Position numbers and translations under genes: made by a program. The notes under the pieces are model-generated. The model ran no database searches. It saw only the letters and a list, made by a program, of their open reading frames with translations, and was not told the origin of the DNA. DNA of 64,000 nt from Ulva prolifera (lineage: Eukaryota; Chlorophyta; Ulvophyceae; Ulvales; Ulvaceae), in the NCBI GenBank assembly GCA_023078555.1, contig JALAAN010000012.1, positions 1 through 64,000 on the forward strand, given 5' to 3'. This document shows, piece after piece, positions 1-10,712 of this stretch; position 1 is the stretch's first letter, and each line of letters opens with the position of its first letter.

Positions 1-340
1 CACCGCACAGAAACCGTTCTCTCCGCGCTATCGGACGCAGTCTTCCTACATCAACTGCATCAGACCTTGCACCTACCATTAATCTGTTCCGCTGGGACCT
101 GCGACGTGCACTAACAGACGACACCGACGCTGAAGAGGGAGCGAAAGTGGCCACGAGCGCACGCCGCAGGACGTGGGTTGTATGGCTCCAACGAGGGTGG
201 CGCCTTGTAGACACGCACTGGCGGGGACTCTGGTCCCCCCCCGTGGCCCTCTGGCAAGTATGGAAAATGCAAAGTGGGCACAACTGGGATTGCCATCAAT
301 GGGATTGCTGACGAAGGCATTTGGCGGTGGTCTTGTACAA
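1..340. other. 3' flank of the CACTA-like transposase, cut by the window edge
   Basis: This is the sequence downstream of the transposase stop at 341-343 on the minus strand. In the related unit at 28.2-32.5 kb the equivalent position leads into a Ulp1-like protease gene. No protease motif can be read here, so if one exists it lies outside the window. Short open frames on both strands show no domain I recognise. Confidence 0.4.
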
Positions 341-3300
341 TTACACAGTTCGGCCAGAAGCCTTGTTCGATGGGGACCAATACTGCACATTTTGTGCAAC
401 CCTCCGGACTGGAACTAACTGGCATGGAACTGCGTCCAAGTCTACGACGTATCTGCCGGCATATGCCCGAGACCCCCTGTTTGCACCCGCCACACCGAAA
501 AACTCGGGGGGACGTTTCAACACGGGATCTGGGGCGCGGGCTCCCGGGGTGGCTGGCAAGGTGCAATTATACAGATCAGCAACCCCCAGGTACAATGGGT
601 TTGGTTTCGCAACACATGACACGCAACACACGCCATCCCGGGGCTGCAGACACGCCCTCGTGAAATACTGCAGTTCCCCGACGAAATACGTCACTGTCCC
701 GCCACCCCCGTCCCCGTCCCCCCCAATGAGGTACCTCAAGAGGCACCACTTGTTGTCTTTCTTCCCTTGCGTACACTGTTGCGCGCAGCTGAACATGTCT
801 GCAACGCGGGATTGCATCTGGTGGAACTTCATAAGTGTCACTGTGCCCTCACGGCGAGCCTCATCAACACTGCCATCCACCTTCAGGCCCAGAGCTCGGT
901 GGATGGCCACCTGACGTGCATAACCAACCCCCAGGCGACTGTGAGTTGGCCAGCCCTCGTCCTGTAGGGAGTCCTGATGGAAGAGGAGGTACGGCAACCC
1001 TGTCAGATTATCTCCCACAAAGTCCAGGGGGAGGACCGCCGCAGTCTCAGACTGGGCTAGGGCCCTGCCCACCCCCACGACCCTGCCGGTGATCCGGTCA
1101 CTGTCAATTGGTTGCTCCCCGTCAGCGGATCTTCCATTGCGAGTTCGTGCCCGCCGGCGTTTCTCAGTCGCTATGGCATCTGACAGTGAAGTCATGGCAG
1201 CAGGCAGTGAAGCTGCATCATGCAACAGCCGCATACATGTGCGGCGCAGCAGTTCATCGCTCACATATACTTGTTCAGGGCAACGAGTCGATCGATACTT
1301 GATCAGTCTCTTCAGGAGCTGGACCATCCGCTCGATCCAGAATTCAAGACTGAAGAAGGATGCACCGCAGCACCTCACCTGATCCGGTAGGTGACTGGCC
1401 GCCAGATGCAGCTTGTACGTGCTGAGAGCAGCCCCTTCAAACGTCTCTTCCGCCAGTTTGGCGTACTGCAGCAGCAATCGCTGTGCTTCCGTGATTCGGG
1501 CCGGTGTGTGCTGACCCTCTTCATATCTGAGAAAGTAGAGGGCCCCTGCTCGCAGGAGCCCCCACGACTGCTCAAACACGCTGCGTATGCGTTTCTCGGA
1601 GGCTTTCCACGGGAGATCGTGCAGGAGGTACAGCGAGAATGTCTCGGTGAAGGCCAGCCAGTCTTCCATGAGCCAGCGACTGCGGTGCCTACGCAAACAG
1701 TCACCCTGACTCAGACGGGATGCTTCAACAGGAGTGCACATGGTTCCTGTGTCCAAGTAACAGTCCGAAAAATGGCGCAGCCTCGGATGCGAGCAGGGTG
1801 TGCAGGCGATGGGACTGCGCACTTGGTGATGTCGGTGTACACCTTCTTGAAAAGAGAGGTCTGCATGATGTGGGGCGCTCTGGCAGCTATCGCCTTGACG
1901 ACATCCTCTGGCAGTCGGAACAGGGCCCGGAGGCCAGTCAATGGCGCCTTCTTGGACTTCTTCCGGCCCAGGGGAGGGAGCCACTGGTTCCAGAAGTCCA
2001 TGAGCACACCGAGCAGAAACACGTGCGCCACTCCGAGCCGGAAGAAATGGCAGGGACTGCAACGCCACAGCGTAATTCATAATCAACTCCAGACTCAAGG
2101 GCGAGGCAGGCAGCAGCAGGCTGGGGGTGCTCGTACTTGAAGTAGGAGAGGAGACTGAACAGCGGAGAACCTTTCACCCCCAGTAGCTTGTACTCATCTT
2201 TGGCGAGCTTGGCCCTGGACTTCGGTGTCTTCCGGTCGCAATAGCGTTTCAAGGTTGGTGCGTGGACCTGCATTACCACAGGCCTGGCCAGGGTTACCAC
2301 AAGAAAAGAGCCGTATCACCAACGACGCTTGTTCGGTGTCAGAGGGGTTGGCAAGATGAGTTGCGGCGCACAGAGGGGGGGCAGGGGAGTAGGCCGCATG
2401 TGCACAGTTTGCATTCGATGACACTGTAGATGGAATTGCACCTGGGCAGCGATCGTGTCGCCCTTTCGGCCCCTGGCCAGGATCTCTGCCGCCGAGTACT
2501 TCAAGCGGTTGTCCGACTCCCAGGACGAGGGCTGCACATGCCGGGGCTCAGACCACGCGGTCCGTGGGGGGTTGCCACCAGTGTCCGGTTGTACACTCCC
2601 AGGCACCATCCGGGGGTTTGCAGCCGAGGATGCTGCTTCTTCCTCCGGGGTGAGTGATTTCCCTTTCAGAGGCCCGTCGGCATAGCAGGGCACGGGCTGG
2701 TGCAGAGGGTGATGGTGTCCCATCCACCTGTGTGGCATGCATGATAGCAGTTATAAGCAGGACAGGTACGTGAGACAGCACTAGCAGGAAAGAGATTACA
2801 AACGTAAGTGAACACCCCGGACCTGACAGTGTTGGAGGGGTAATCCCACACGCCGTTTTGGGCACATCTGAAACATGCCCTCTTCGCTGTATGGCCGATG
2901 CTGTTGGTAAGTTTCTCCAGCCACGGGATATCCCCCTCCACACAGCACAGCACCGGCCACACGTGCAGTACCTCGCCCCCGGGCAGTGTGATTTTGAGTG
3001 CCTCACCCCCAGCTCCTGCACTCCAGCCATCACGTGGTGCGGGGGCCAGACACTACGTGATCGGGAACTGTACACATCACCCGGCAGTGACCAGGAAGAC
3101 AAGGTGAGTGCGCGCCCGGATCATGCTTCTTGAAGAACGCCATCACGGACTCCAGAATGCTGGCCATGCATGTTGGTTCGGATGGCCCCTCCACCACTCC
3201 AAGGGGAATCCAGGCCACATTGGTACTTGAGAGATGGGGCGGCAGGTCAAGCAGGCGGATCCCCCAGATTGTGACACCGTGCTGCTTGTTGACGTACAGC

Positions 3301-4857
3301 TGGGCCCCGTCCCCCCCTGCAGGAAAAGCGACTGTCGGGACACGAGGCAGAGGGTCTCAATTCGCGGAGTTGCATAGGCGTGCCGATGCGGTGTGATAGC
3401 CACCTGCTCAGATGAGGAGGTGGAGCGCACCGAGGCTGAACAGCAGGACAAGCTCCCTATGCTTTGGCTTCAGGATTTTGCCCCCACACGCCAGGTTGAG
3501 GGCCTTTCCAGCCGGGGAGTTGAGGAAGCTGCTTTTGTCTTTGACAGCTGTTGCCCTGGCTTCCCGTACGCTCGTCAGCAGCCCCGGCTGCAGGAGGAGG
3601 TCTTTCAGCGAGGCTTCTTCGCCAAAGAAGAAAGCTGAGCGCACAGGGACACCCTTCCCTGTGAGATCGACATCAAATCGCTGTTGACAACAACCTGGGG
3701 TTCCACAGGTGTCCGCCAGATGCTGGTGATGGTCACCCGGATCAAGTGGGGGGAACAAGGTCCAGCATTGGGGACAAACGTGGCGCGTTACAGAGGAAAC
3801 AGGCGGGACACCCAAGACCGCCTTGACGAGGTGGAAGGAGGGAGGGAAAAAGTTTCCATCGGGTAGCAGGAGGTAATGTATGAACCTGCACCACGTGTCG
3901 ACGACCACGTCTTGTATGCGGAAGAGGCTCTTCAACTGGGCAATCCACATGCACACTGTGAGGACGGTGAGGGCGCTGCCGGTGTATATGTGTTTCATGC
4001 GTTGCTCATGCCACCAGGCGCCCGTGCCCTTCCGGGCCCCTGTGGTGGGGTCCGGGCCGTCGTCATCCGCCTCCTGTATGTGCAACGATCAGGCGTGTCC
4101 TACGGAGGAGTACGAGCTGATTCACAGCATTGTATGTAATGGAAGATGTGGACACACCTCAGGTTCGTCTGAACTGTAGTCCGTCTCTGATGAAAAGGCA
4201 ATGGAGTCGGCGTCTGAGAAGTCTGAGTCGTCGTCTGAAAATTGTGCGGGGCCCTCGGCGTGATCGCTTTCGGACGGTGGGGGCAGCTGTACACAATCCC
4301 AACACCTCGGAGTTGCATTGGGCGAGCAGGCAAGAAACAGCTGAGGGACAGGAGCGCTGACACCCATGGCCATCGTGATCACGAGCCGCTGTCATGCCGA
4401 TCTGCATCATGATCAGGCAAACCGGGACTTAGCACGGTCAACTACCGAAGGTACGCACGTCGAAGAGGTCGTCGGAGTGGGCAGGCTCATCGGGGGGACC
4501 CCCCATGTCTGGAGGTGATGGGGATCTCCCAGAGGGACCGGCCCCGTCGTGTCTGCCGCTGCGGTCATCATCGGCAGTAGCGGAGGTCGGGCCAGCGGCT
4601 GGCCTCGAGTCTGGGCCCGCGTCGTCGTGTCCACCAGCGGCTCTCCGCGATGCGGCTGCTGCACTCAGTCGACGGCTGCAAGGACCGTGATGGTTTTGGG
4701 CGGTGTTGTGCCTCTGAAACTTCTCACCACAGCCTAGACACTGGTATTTAAACGGTTCCTTCCCCGTCGGCTCGGGAGGGATCAGGCGCTTACAGTTCGC
4801 TTTGGCAACCAATTCGTTCACCTCCGCCCTCTTCAGTCTATCCGCCGAACCAGCCAT
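341..4857 (-). CDS. CACTA/EnSpm-like (TNP2-type) transposase, multi-exon
   Basis: DNA transposase expected to excise and insert its own CACTA-type element. The first exon (4857-4446) starts MAGSADRLKR and holds a C2H2-type finger (YQCLGCGEKFQRHN). The second (ending 4158, donor GTGTGT) is acidic. The third (4073-3431) has the N-terminal TNP2 pattern (LLLPDGNFFPPSFHLVKAVL, then a Cys/His cluster). The fourth starts at 3316 with GGDGAQLYVNKQHGV, where I place the first catalytic Asp, and is followed by a CVEGDIPWLEKL/CFRC block. The C-terminal exon runs on to 341 with blocks like DUF4218 (HLPDQVRCCGASFF) and DUF4216 (TVTYFVGELQYF). Exon phases agree at 4158/4073 (phase 0) and 3431/3316 (phase 1). 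The ending NKASGRTV-stop is shared with the second copy at 30347, which supports this C-terminus. Splicing between about 3.1 and 1.7 kb is not fully resolved. No terminal CACTA inverted repeats were found, so the superfamily rests on the protein. Confidence 0.65.
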
Positions 4858-5194
4858 GGTAGCCAGCCGGACTTAAGCATTCTTGTGAAGATGTTCAACG
4901 ATAGCGCGGCCTCTGGTGTTTGTCGTCCCTATGATGGCATTACGTCCCACGAAGACCTCCCTGTCGCATCCCATGTTCGCACTGACGCCACAATCCCAGG
5001 CGAGGCGCCGGGGTATCGAGGCAGCCAAACCTTTGAAGGCGGACCGCGCGACGACGCTACATCGGCATACCATTCAAAGCACGGAGCAGCAAAGCATGTG
5101 CGAATGACGCGATATGTTAGCTGTGCCTACGATACGACCATCCACAGTACGGGCCATAGACGTGTGTTAATTCCGCTTTGTCTAATCATCCACC
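4858..5194. promoter_or_regulatory. Spacer between two divergent genes
   Basis: This 337-bp stretch separates the start of the minus-strand transposase from the plus-strand ORF at 5195. It presumably holds both promoters. I see no TATA box or clear subterminal repeat in it, so the role is inferred only from gene orientation. Confidence 0.3.
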
Positions 5195-5917
5195 ATGTCC
5201 AACCTGCAGTTCACGTTCCTCCGCGCGGCGCCCGTCGTCATCGAGAAAGAAGTTGTAGATGACGCAGACAACGGAGCAGGGATGCTTGACGTGCTGGTCA
5301 GCAACGTGTGGAGCAGAGGTGCCGGCGTCGACGGGTTGACTTTGACGTCAACCGTCGACAAAGACAGCTCCGTTGATATCGACAGTGTCGAGAAACTGAT
5401 GACGTGCGTAAGGTACTTCTTCAGGAAAGGCACTATCGCTGGACTGCTGAAGCCGCCCGTGCTGGTGAAGGCGCTGGGCAAGGGCAGAGGGAGCGTGGGA
5501 CAAGCGTCGGCAGCAGTCGGCACTGCACACTCCACAGCTACGGCCTTGACTGGGGACCCGGAAGCTGACAGGCGGTGGGAAACGATGAAGGATGCGGTGA
5601 TGATGTGGACGGAAGGGATGAGATCCAAGGTGGCGGGAATGGCCGATGCCCACACGCAAGGCAAGAAGGTGCAGGGACTAGTGAACCTGGCCCTCCCAGA
5701 CGACGAGAAGGTGTGGGTCGGGAGTATTCTAACGAAAACGCGGGCGGACGCACTCGGCAAAGCTGCACATGGGGTACGGCTGCTGTCTCCGACTAACAAC
5801 GTGATTGCAAACTGGGGTCCACTACCACCCCGTCAGGCCCACGGGATCCCATGCCACCGACTGTCAGTGTTGTGTCTTGGCGCGTCAGAGTCGCCATTCG
5901 CGGTCAGTATGCAGTGA
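5195..5917 (+). CDS. Unrecognised protein, 5' exon block, possibly an accessory ORF of the CACTA-like element
   Basis: The open frame starts MSNLQFTFLRAAP and runs for up to 240 codons; the coding part probably ends near 5800, where GT donors occur. The protein is mixed alpha/beta in character, with acidic stretches (EVVDDADNGAG) and a segment ending near LSPTNN. I recognise no family. It lies 337 bp from the transposase start and is divergently transcribed, the arrangement expected of a second CACTA gene, but homology to TNPA-type proteins cannot be shown. A possible further exon (about 6363-6475) reads KYARRAWDHNTGLRRNPS. It may belong to the same transcript as the exons at 7010-8098, but the joining exons are not resolved. 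Confidence 0.45.
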   Translation: MSNLQFTFLRAAPVVIEKEVVDDADNGAGMLDVLVSNVWSRGAGVDGLTLTSTVDKDSSVDIDSVEKLMTCVRYFFRKGTIAGLLKPPVLVKALGKGRGSVGQASAAVGTAHSTATALTGDPEADRRWETMKDAVMMWTEGMRSKVAGMADAHTQGKKVQGLVNLALPDDEKVWVGSILTKTRADALGKAAHGVRLLSPTNNVIANWGPLPPRQAHGIPCHRLSVLCLGASESPFAVSMQ

Positions 5918-6127
5918 CGGGTATCGTGTACAGGTCGGCAGAACAGGTGAAGCGTACAAAGCTGCGACTAATATCAATCATGCTTTCTACCGCCAGCACG
6001 CCCATTTGAACGCCGTGACCAAAGAGTGTGCCTCTGCTGATGCTCGGGTTATGCCGTGCCTGTTGCCGTGCCCATGCCGTACCTGCTGCCGTGTGTAACG
6101 ACTGTGAAGTCAAGAGACATAGAAGAA

Positions 6128-6217
6128 GAGATCTGTCGTCTACCCTTTAAGGTTCAGCTGCTTATATACTATGAGATCTGTCGTCTACCCTTTAAGGTCC
6201 AGCTGCTTATATACTAT
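6128..6217. repeat. Tandem duplication of a 45-bp unit
   Basis: Two adjacent 45-bp units (6128-6172 and 6173-6217) differ by about one base. Each contains TCTGTCGTCTACCCTTTAAG and ends TTATATACTAT. The unit length is a multiple of three, so an open frame through it repeats 15 residues, but there is no independent evidence that it is translated. Confidence 0.85.
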
Positions 6218-6499
6218 AAGACAGCCTGTGTACGACACCTGCCACAGTGTGCTGAGCTCAGCCCACTGTTCCCCGTACTGTGACGTATCGTCACACCGTG
6301 CCCAACGGTGGCGGAGAAGGGAAGCACACAGTATCCGCCCAAACGGAGGTGACCCGATGTGCAGGAAGTATGCGAGACGGGCGTGGGACCATAACACGGG
6401 CCTGCGGAGGAATCCCAGCGCCCGCGAGCAGAGGAAGCTGCTCGCGGCAATGAATGTGTTCCAGAACACCAAGGCATGTCCTCCACCTTGGTCAGAGTT

Positions 6500-6981
6500 G
6501 GAGTGGCCATTCGCCGAATGGCCACCCCAGCGCGTCCTGCGTTGTGTTGCACTGCACGCGCCCGGAGTGGCCATTCGCCGAGTGGCCACTCCAGCGCGTC
6601 ATGCATTGTGTTGCACTGCACGCGCCCGGAGTGGCCATTCGCCGAATGGCCACTCCAGCCTGTCATGCATTGTGTTGCACTGCACGCGCCCGGAGTGGCC
6701 ATTCGCCGAATGGCCACTCCAGCGCGTCATGCATTGTGTTGCACTGCACGCGCCCGGAGTGGCCATTCGCCGAATGGCCACTCCAGCGCGTCATGCATTG
6801 TGTTGCACTGCACGCGCCCGGAGTGGCCATTCGCCGAATGGCCACTCCAGCGCGTCATGCATTGTGTTGCACTGCACGCGCCCGGAGTGGCCATTCGCCG
6901 AATGGCCACTCCAGCGCGTCATGCATTGTGTTGCACTGCACGCGCCCGGAGTGTCCATTCGCCGAATGGCCACTCCAGCGC
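6500..6981. repeat. 64-bp tandem array with a palindromic core, eight palindromes
   Basis: Units begin at 6500, 6564, 6628, 6692, 6756, 6820, 6884 and 6948, an exact 64-bp period; the last unit is partial. Each unit opens with the 14-bp arm GGAGTGGCCATTCG, a one-base centre and the complementary arm CGAATGGCCACTCC. A spacer with GCATTGTGTTGCACTGCACG follows. The unit contains no stop codon in most frames, and because 64 is not a multiple of three the array looks like long ORFs on both strands. I take it to be non-coding and to lie in intronic or intergenic DNA before the exon at 7010. The same palindrome occurs once more at 22619-22651. Confidence 0.95.
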
Positions 6982-7009
6982 GGCGCGGCCTGCTTGAATC
7001 CGCACTTGC

Positions 7010-8098
7010 ATGGCCACTGACCTGCCATTCGGCGACTGTGTTCCAACCAATGTGGTTCGTGCGCAGTTCACCGTGAGAGGAGACCGCTTCCCTATCGATA
7101 GCGAACCCATGAAAACCCCCGAGGCCTGGGCTATGGAGGACGGTGAGTATGTGTGCGAAGGAATCGCCAAGGTTGCTGCGGCCCGGCGCGCCCTCGAAGG
7201 GACCGCTGACTCTCCCGTCCAACGGGGCAAGAGACAAAGGAAGACCGAGAAGGTACAATCTCACCACACGCTGTACTGCCCGCCTGAGGTTGACCATTAA
7301 GTGGTACCGGGATTGTACGGACGCCTGTGTGAGCGGCATGTGCCATCATTCGAGGCAGCCATGCGTGTACAGGCTCCTACCGCATCGAAGTCAGGAAGAC
7401 GGGGCACTCATTCCAACAGCGGACGGCGCACAATGCTCGCTGACTTTTCTCCCCGGCGGCCAGGGCTAGATCCAAGGGCAGACCGCACTGCTGATAAGGA
7501 CAGTGAGCACCTGCGTGACGTGGAAGAGGTGGGTCACGATCAGATGGGTGAAGAGGAAGAGCCTGATTCTCCCCAGCGGGCAGACGATCGATGCGAGTCC
7601 CCGGAGATGGAGTTACAAGCCGCAGCGCCGGTACGTCCTCTTATGATTTGTGCCAATTGACGCCTAGTCCGATTGTACTTGCCCCACCCATCATCAGACC
7701 AGGTGTAAGAGCGCCTGTACATTGCAGAAGTCCAACAAAGCTCTTGAGAAGCGAAAGGCCAAGGCAGAGAAGGAGGCCGCCCTACAAGCGCGCAGGGATA
7801 TTCGGAAAAAGATAGAGGATTGCGAGGCTAAGCTGGCAAGGCATCAGCCCAAGAGCAAGGGTGCGAGTGTGCAGAAATTAAAACAGCAGGTTGCTGTATT
7901 GACGGTATGTCACTACCCCGATACACTTGAACTAACATGTGACACCAATGCCTGCAATTGTAGCACTATTTGTGTGACAGTCGCTCAGACCACGAATGCA
8001 TTAGAGCCGTGCACTCATGCAGCTGGTATTGCATGCAGGCCGAGTTGTCAAAGGTGCAAGACTCCTTAATTGACGACTTCCCGGACGAGGACGAGTAG
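7010..8098 (+). CDS. Unrecognised acidic coiled-coil protein, four exons
   Basis: Four exons join in phase 0: 7010-7252, 7373-7630, 7728-7904 and 8039-8098, with donors GTACAA, GTACGT and GTATGT and AG acceptors. The stop is TAG at 8096-8098. The first exon starts MATDLPFGDC. The second is charged (HDQMGEEEEPDSP). The third is a strongly predicted coiled coil rich in Lys, Ala and Glu (EKRKAKAEKEAALQARRDIR). The last is an acidic tail ending DDFPDEDE. Coiled coils at this place are seen in accessory DNA-binding proteins of transposons, but I recognise no family. Upstream exons beyond 7010 are possible, and the ATG at 7010 may be internal to a transcript starting at 5195. Splicing is well supported; function is unknown. 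Confidence 0.6.
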
Positions 8099-9287
8099 AC
8101 ATGCCAGTGCATTGTATGGTTGTATTTGGGCCACCTCAGGACCATCTTGCAGCCTGTACGTAGACATAGGTCCTTTGCCCGGTCCTGTCCGCGGAATGTC
8201 AGGGAGTCTGTCCTGAGGAAATGTGTGGGAGTGTGAGCTATGTATGAATCTAGCGATGAACAAGGAAAGCACGCGCCATGTAAGCACCTACAGCATATGA
8301 ATGCAGGCCTATTGCCAACTGCAGCCCCGTGTTCACGTGCCTCATAACAAAGAAAACAACCACATCATGCTTCCACAAAACCGCGATCCTTCCTGCACTC
8401 CGCTTACATGTGCGCGACCAGGTCTGATCCGGTAATAACGCCCATGACGCCCATGACGCCCATGACGTCAGGCATTGCGTGTCCACAAGTGCACACTCCT
8501 CGAAACCATACGTGAGTTTATCTCAAGCCAGACGGATACATGTACGTCAAGAGGTCACCAATCCTACGGCCCAGCCTGTATTTCCCGCATCCCCGAGGCG
8601 GACGCCATACGGATCCGAGACGGATCCGAAATTTAGTGCACGCGTCCGTAGGCCCTCCGTCGGACGCACAACGGAACCGTCTTTTCTTCCGTACATCCTC
8701 CGGTTGGGCTCCGAAGGCAGGCTAGTAACAAAAGGCGTTGCCCTGGGGCGTACCGGACGGGAATCGGAAAATCCTACCTGCCTCTGCCCCACCTCCGCCA
8801 CAAGTCTCCGATACTCCTAGCAACCTACGTCCGGCCTCCACCGATTCTCCGAAGGCTCTCCAACTGCCCCTCCGCACACACTACGTCAGCTCTCCGATTC
8901 ACCGTGTCGCCATTCTTCTAGTGCAGTACTGCATGGCATCTGTTGCTTGGCATGATCAGACAATGTCATGATCATGATCGTGCACAATCTGTCTCGGAGA
9001 CATCACATGATGATCCTGCCGCCACGACCCCGAGTATCACTGTTGCAATTGCAAGTTTAGTACATAGCTCTAGAACTACTAGTTGTAGTTCAACTTCAGT
9101 AAGCAGATCTTCTACTTCAGGCAATAGAACTAGAAAGGCGAAAATGCGTGTTTCTGGTCTTAGCAACCCCAATAATTGATCAAGCAAAGCAGCCCATCAG
9201 CGCTCACTACCTTGAGGTCAATGACGACGTGCTCAGGTTAGACGACAAGGTGAAGCGTGTAATCTAGGGAAGGCAATGATATCACAC
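8099..9287. other. Spacer with no recognised gene
   Basis: Contains three head-to-tail copies of the 9-mer CCCATGACG at about 8441-8467 and a Ser-coding AT-richer patch near 9060-9140. The exon expected to follow the GT2 exon 5 relic (the EDFEMG exon) is absent here, so the GT2 relic ends at or near 9288. Confidence 0.5.
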
Positions 9288-10010
9288 CTGTCATAAAGCA
9301 CACGCCGGCGCCGAAGCGGTAAGGCTGCTTCACAAACATCATCTCCTTGTTTCCGCTGTCGAATGCATCAGGTGCGATGGCGTTGTGGAAGTGCTGCGGC
9401 GCGACCGCGGCCGCGATATCCTCGTCCAGCATCGCCGGCGCCATCATATTGAAAAACTCCGGCTTGGCCATGTGGTCGCAGTCCATGATGAGCAGGATGT
9501 GGCCCGCCGGCACGTCGGCCTCAGAGCGCGCGGTCGGGAAGATCTTGCGCAGCACGGCGTAATTCAGGTTTGCCGATTTGCCGTTGATCTGCTCAGTCCG
9601 TTTGAAGCGGTCGCCGACATACACAACATTGCTGTGCCCTGTACAGCATCATATGATGGCCTGCCTGGCCTGGGATCGTCACCAGATTGGACCATAGAAC
9701 TCCCAGTTTCTAGCTAGACGCGTCCTTGGCATACACTACGCTATGCATCAGATCACAGGGCTAGCACAGCGCGGGCGGCCCGTACGCGTATGCACGCGAG
9801 GGTGGCCTAGCAGCCTCTTCGGCCATGCTGCCCATGCATGCCACTGGGTGGGCCACGGGGACACGCTTGCTTGTACATGACTCGGAGAAGTTCTGAAGGC
9901 ATAGACGTTAGCGTTGGACTCCAAAGCTTCGGAAGAGCGCATTCAAGAGCAAATGCCTGAAGGCTTGATGAGCCACCGTAGCAGGTCGTGCGAGGAAGAG
10001 CATAACATAC

Positions 10011-10074
10011 AACATAGCAGCTGTACTAGTAGTATACCACAGAACATAGCAGCTGTACTAGTAGTATACCACAG
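10011..10074. repeat. Tandem duplication of a 32-bp unit
   Basis: Two adjacent copies of a 32-bp unit beginning AACATAGCAGCTGTACTAG, inside the enlarged intron 4 of the GT2 relic. Confidence 0.85.
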
Positions 10075-10473
10075 CTGTATCTACTAGCAGCCGCTGGCAG
10101 GGCAACTGGGCAATGCACACGCACTGGTGAAATTGGAGCAAACTTAGGTGCAAACTCAGGCTGCAAGGCACAAGGACTAGTGCGCATGCATATGCGTGCC
10201 CCGGTCCTCTACAACTCGGAGAGCGCTCTCCGGAGGCCTGTGCACCACATGGGCCCGGGGGTCCTGTCTAGTGCACGTTTTTTACTACACTTACAACACG
10301 AAGGCGCTCGGCATGCCCCCTGCACTTCAAGTTCTAGTATCTGAAGGTTAGCTTCATGGATTGATCAATCCGGCTTATGGAAAGATGGAGCAACGAAAAA
10401 ACCACGACCATATGCACAGCATTATAAAGTTGAATCTGTGCAACACGCATGCTGCACTGCGCTATGGCCACAT

Positions 10474-10712
10474 GTAAAGTAAAGTAAAGTTAATCTAAAT
10501 TTACTGAGCCGTATCCTATTGGACATTGACAACTCCGAATTAACGGGACCACATATGCCGAAGGGGTAAACCACCTGGAAACCCCCCTCAGACGACCGTA
10601 CGCAACTCACAGGGCCTCCTCCTGTGCTAAGCGAGGTGGTCACGTACGGCCGTTTCGATTCCCCAAAGCGCACGCAGAATCGAACCCACGACCTCCTGAA
10701 ACGGAGGGGGTA
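10474..10712 (-). mobile_element. SINE-like repeat, copy A (near full length)
   Basis: On the minus strand it opens with a CCCCCTCC head and a tRNA-like B-box region (GTGGGTTCGATTCTGCG). It continues through GAGTTGCGTACGGTCGTCTG and ends GGCTCAGTAAATTTAG plus a TTTAC-rich tail. Five related copies lie at 43257, 56637, 58079, 60810 and 61507. It sits in an intron of the GT2 relic. No clean target-site duplication was found. Confidence 0.7.

Noticed and set aside
6500..6981. Possible CRISPR array
   Set aside because: The spacers are as conserved as the palindromes and the period is exact. There are no unique spacers and no cas genes, and the genome is eukaryotic.
6171..7076. A 301-codon open frame, and overlapping long frames on both strands, over the 64-bp array
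   Set aside because: The unit lacks stops in most frames and is not a multiple of three, so each frame cycles through the same codons. Open frames on both strands at once mark a repeat, not a gene.
10680..10712. A tRNA gene in the SINE head
   Set aside because: Only a B-box and anticodon-arm-like stretch is present. The acceptor stem, D arm and a proper 7-base anticodon loop are missing.
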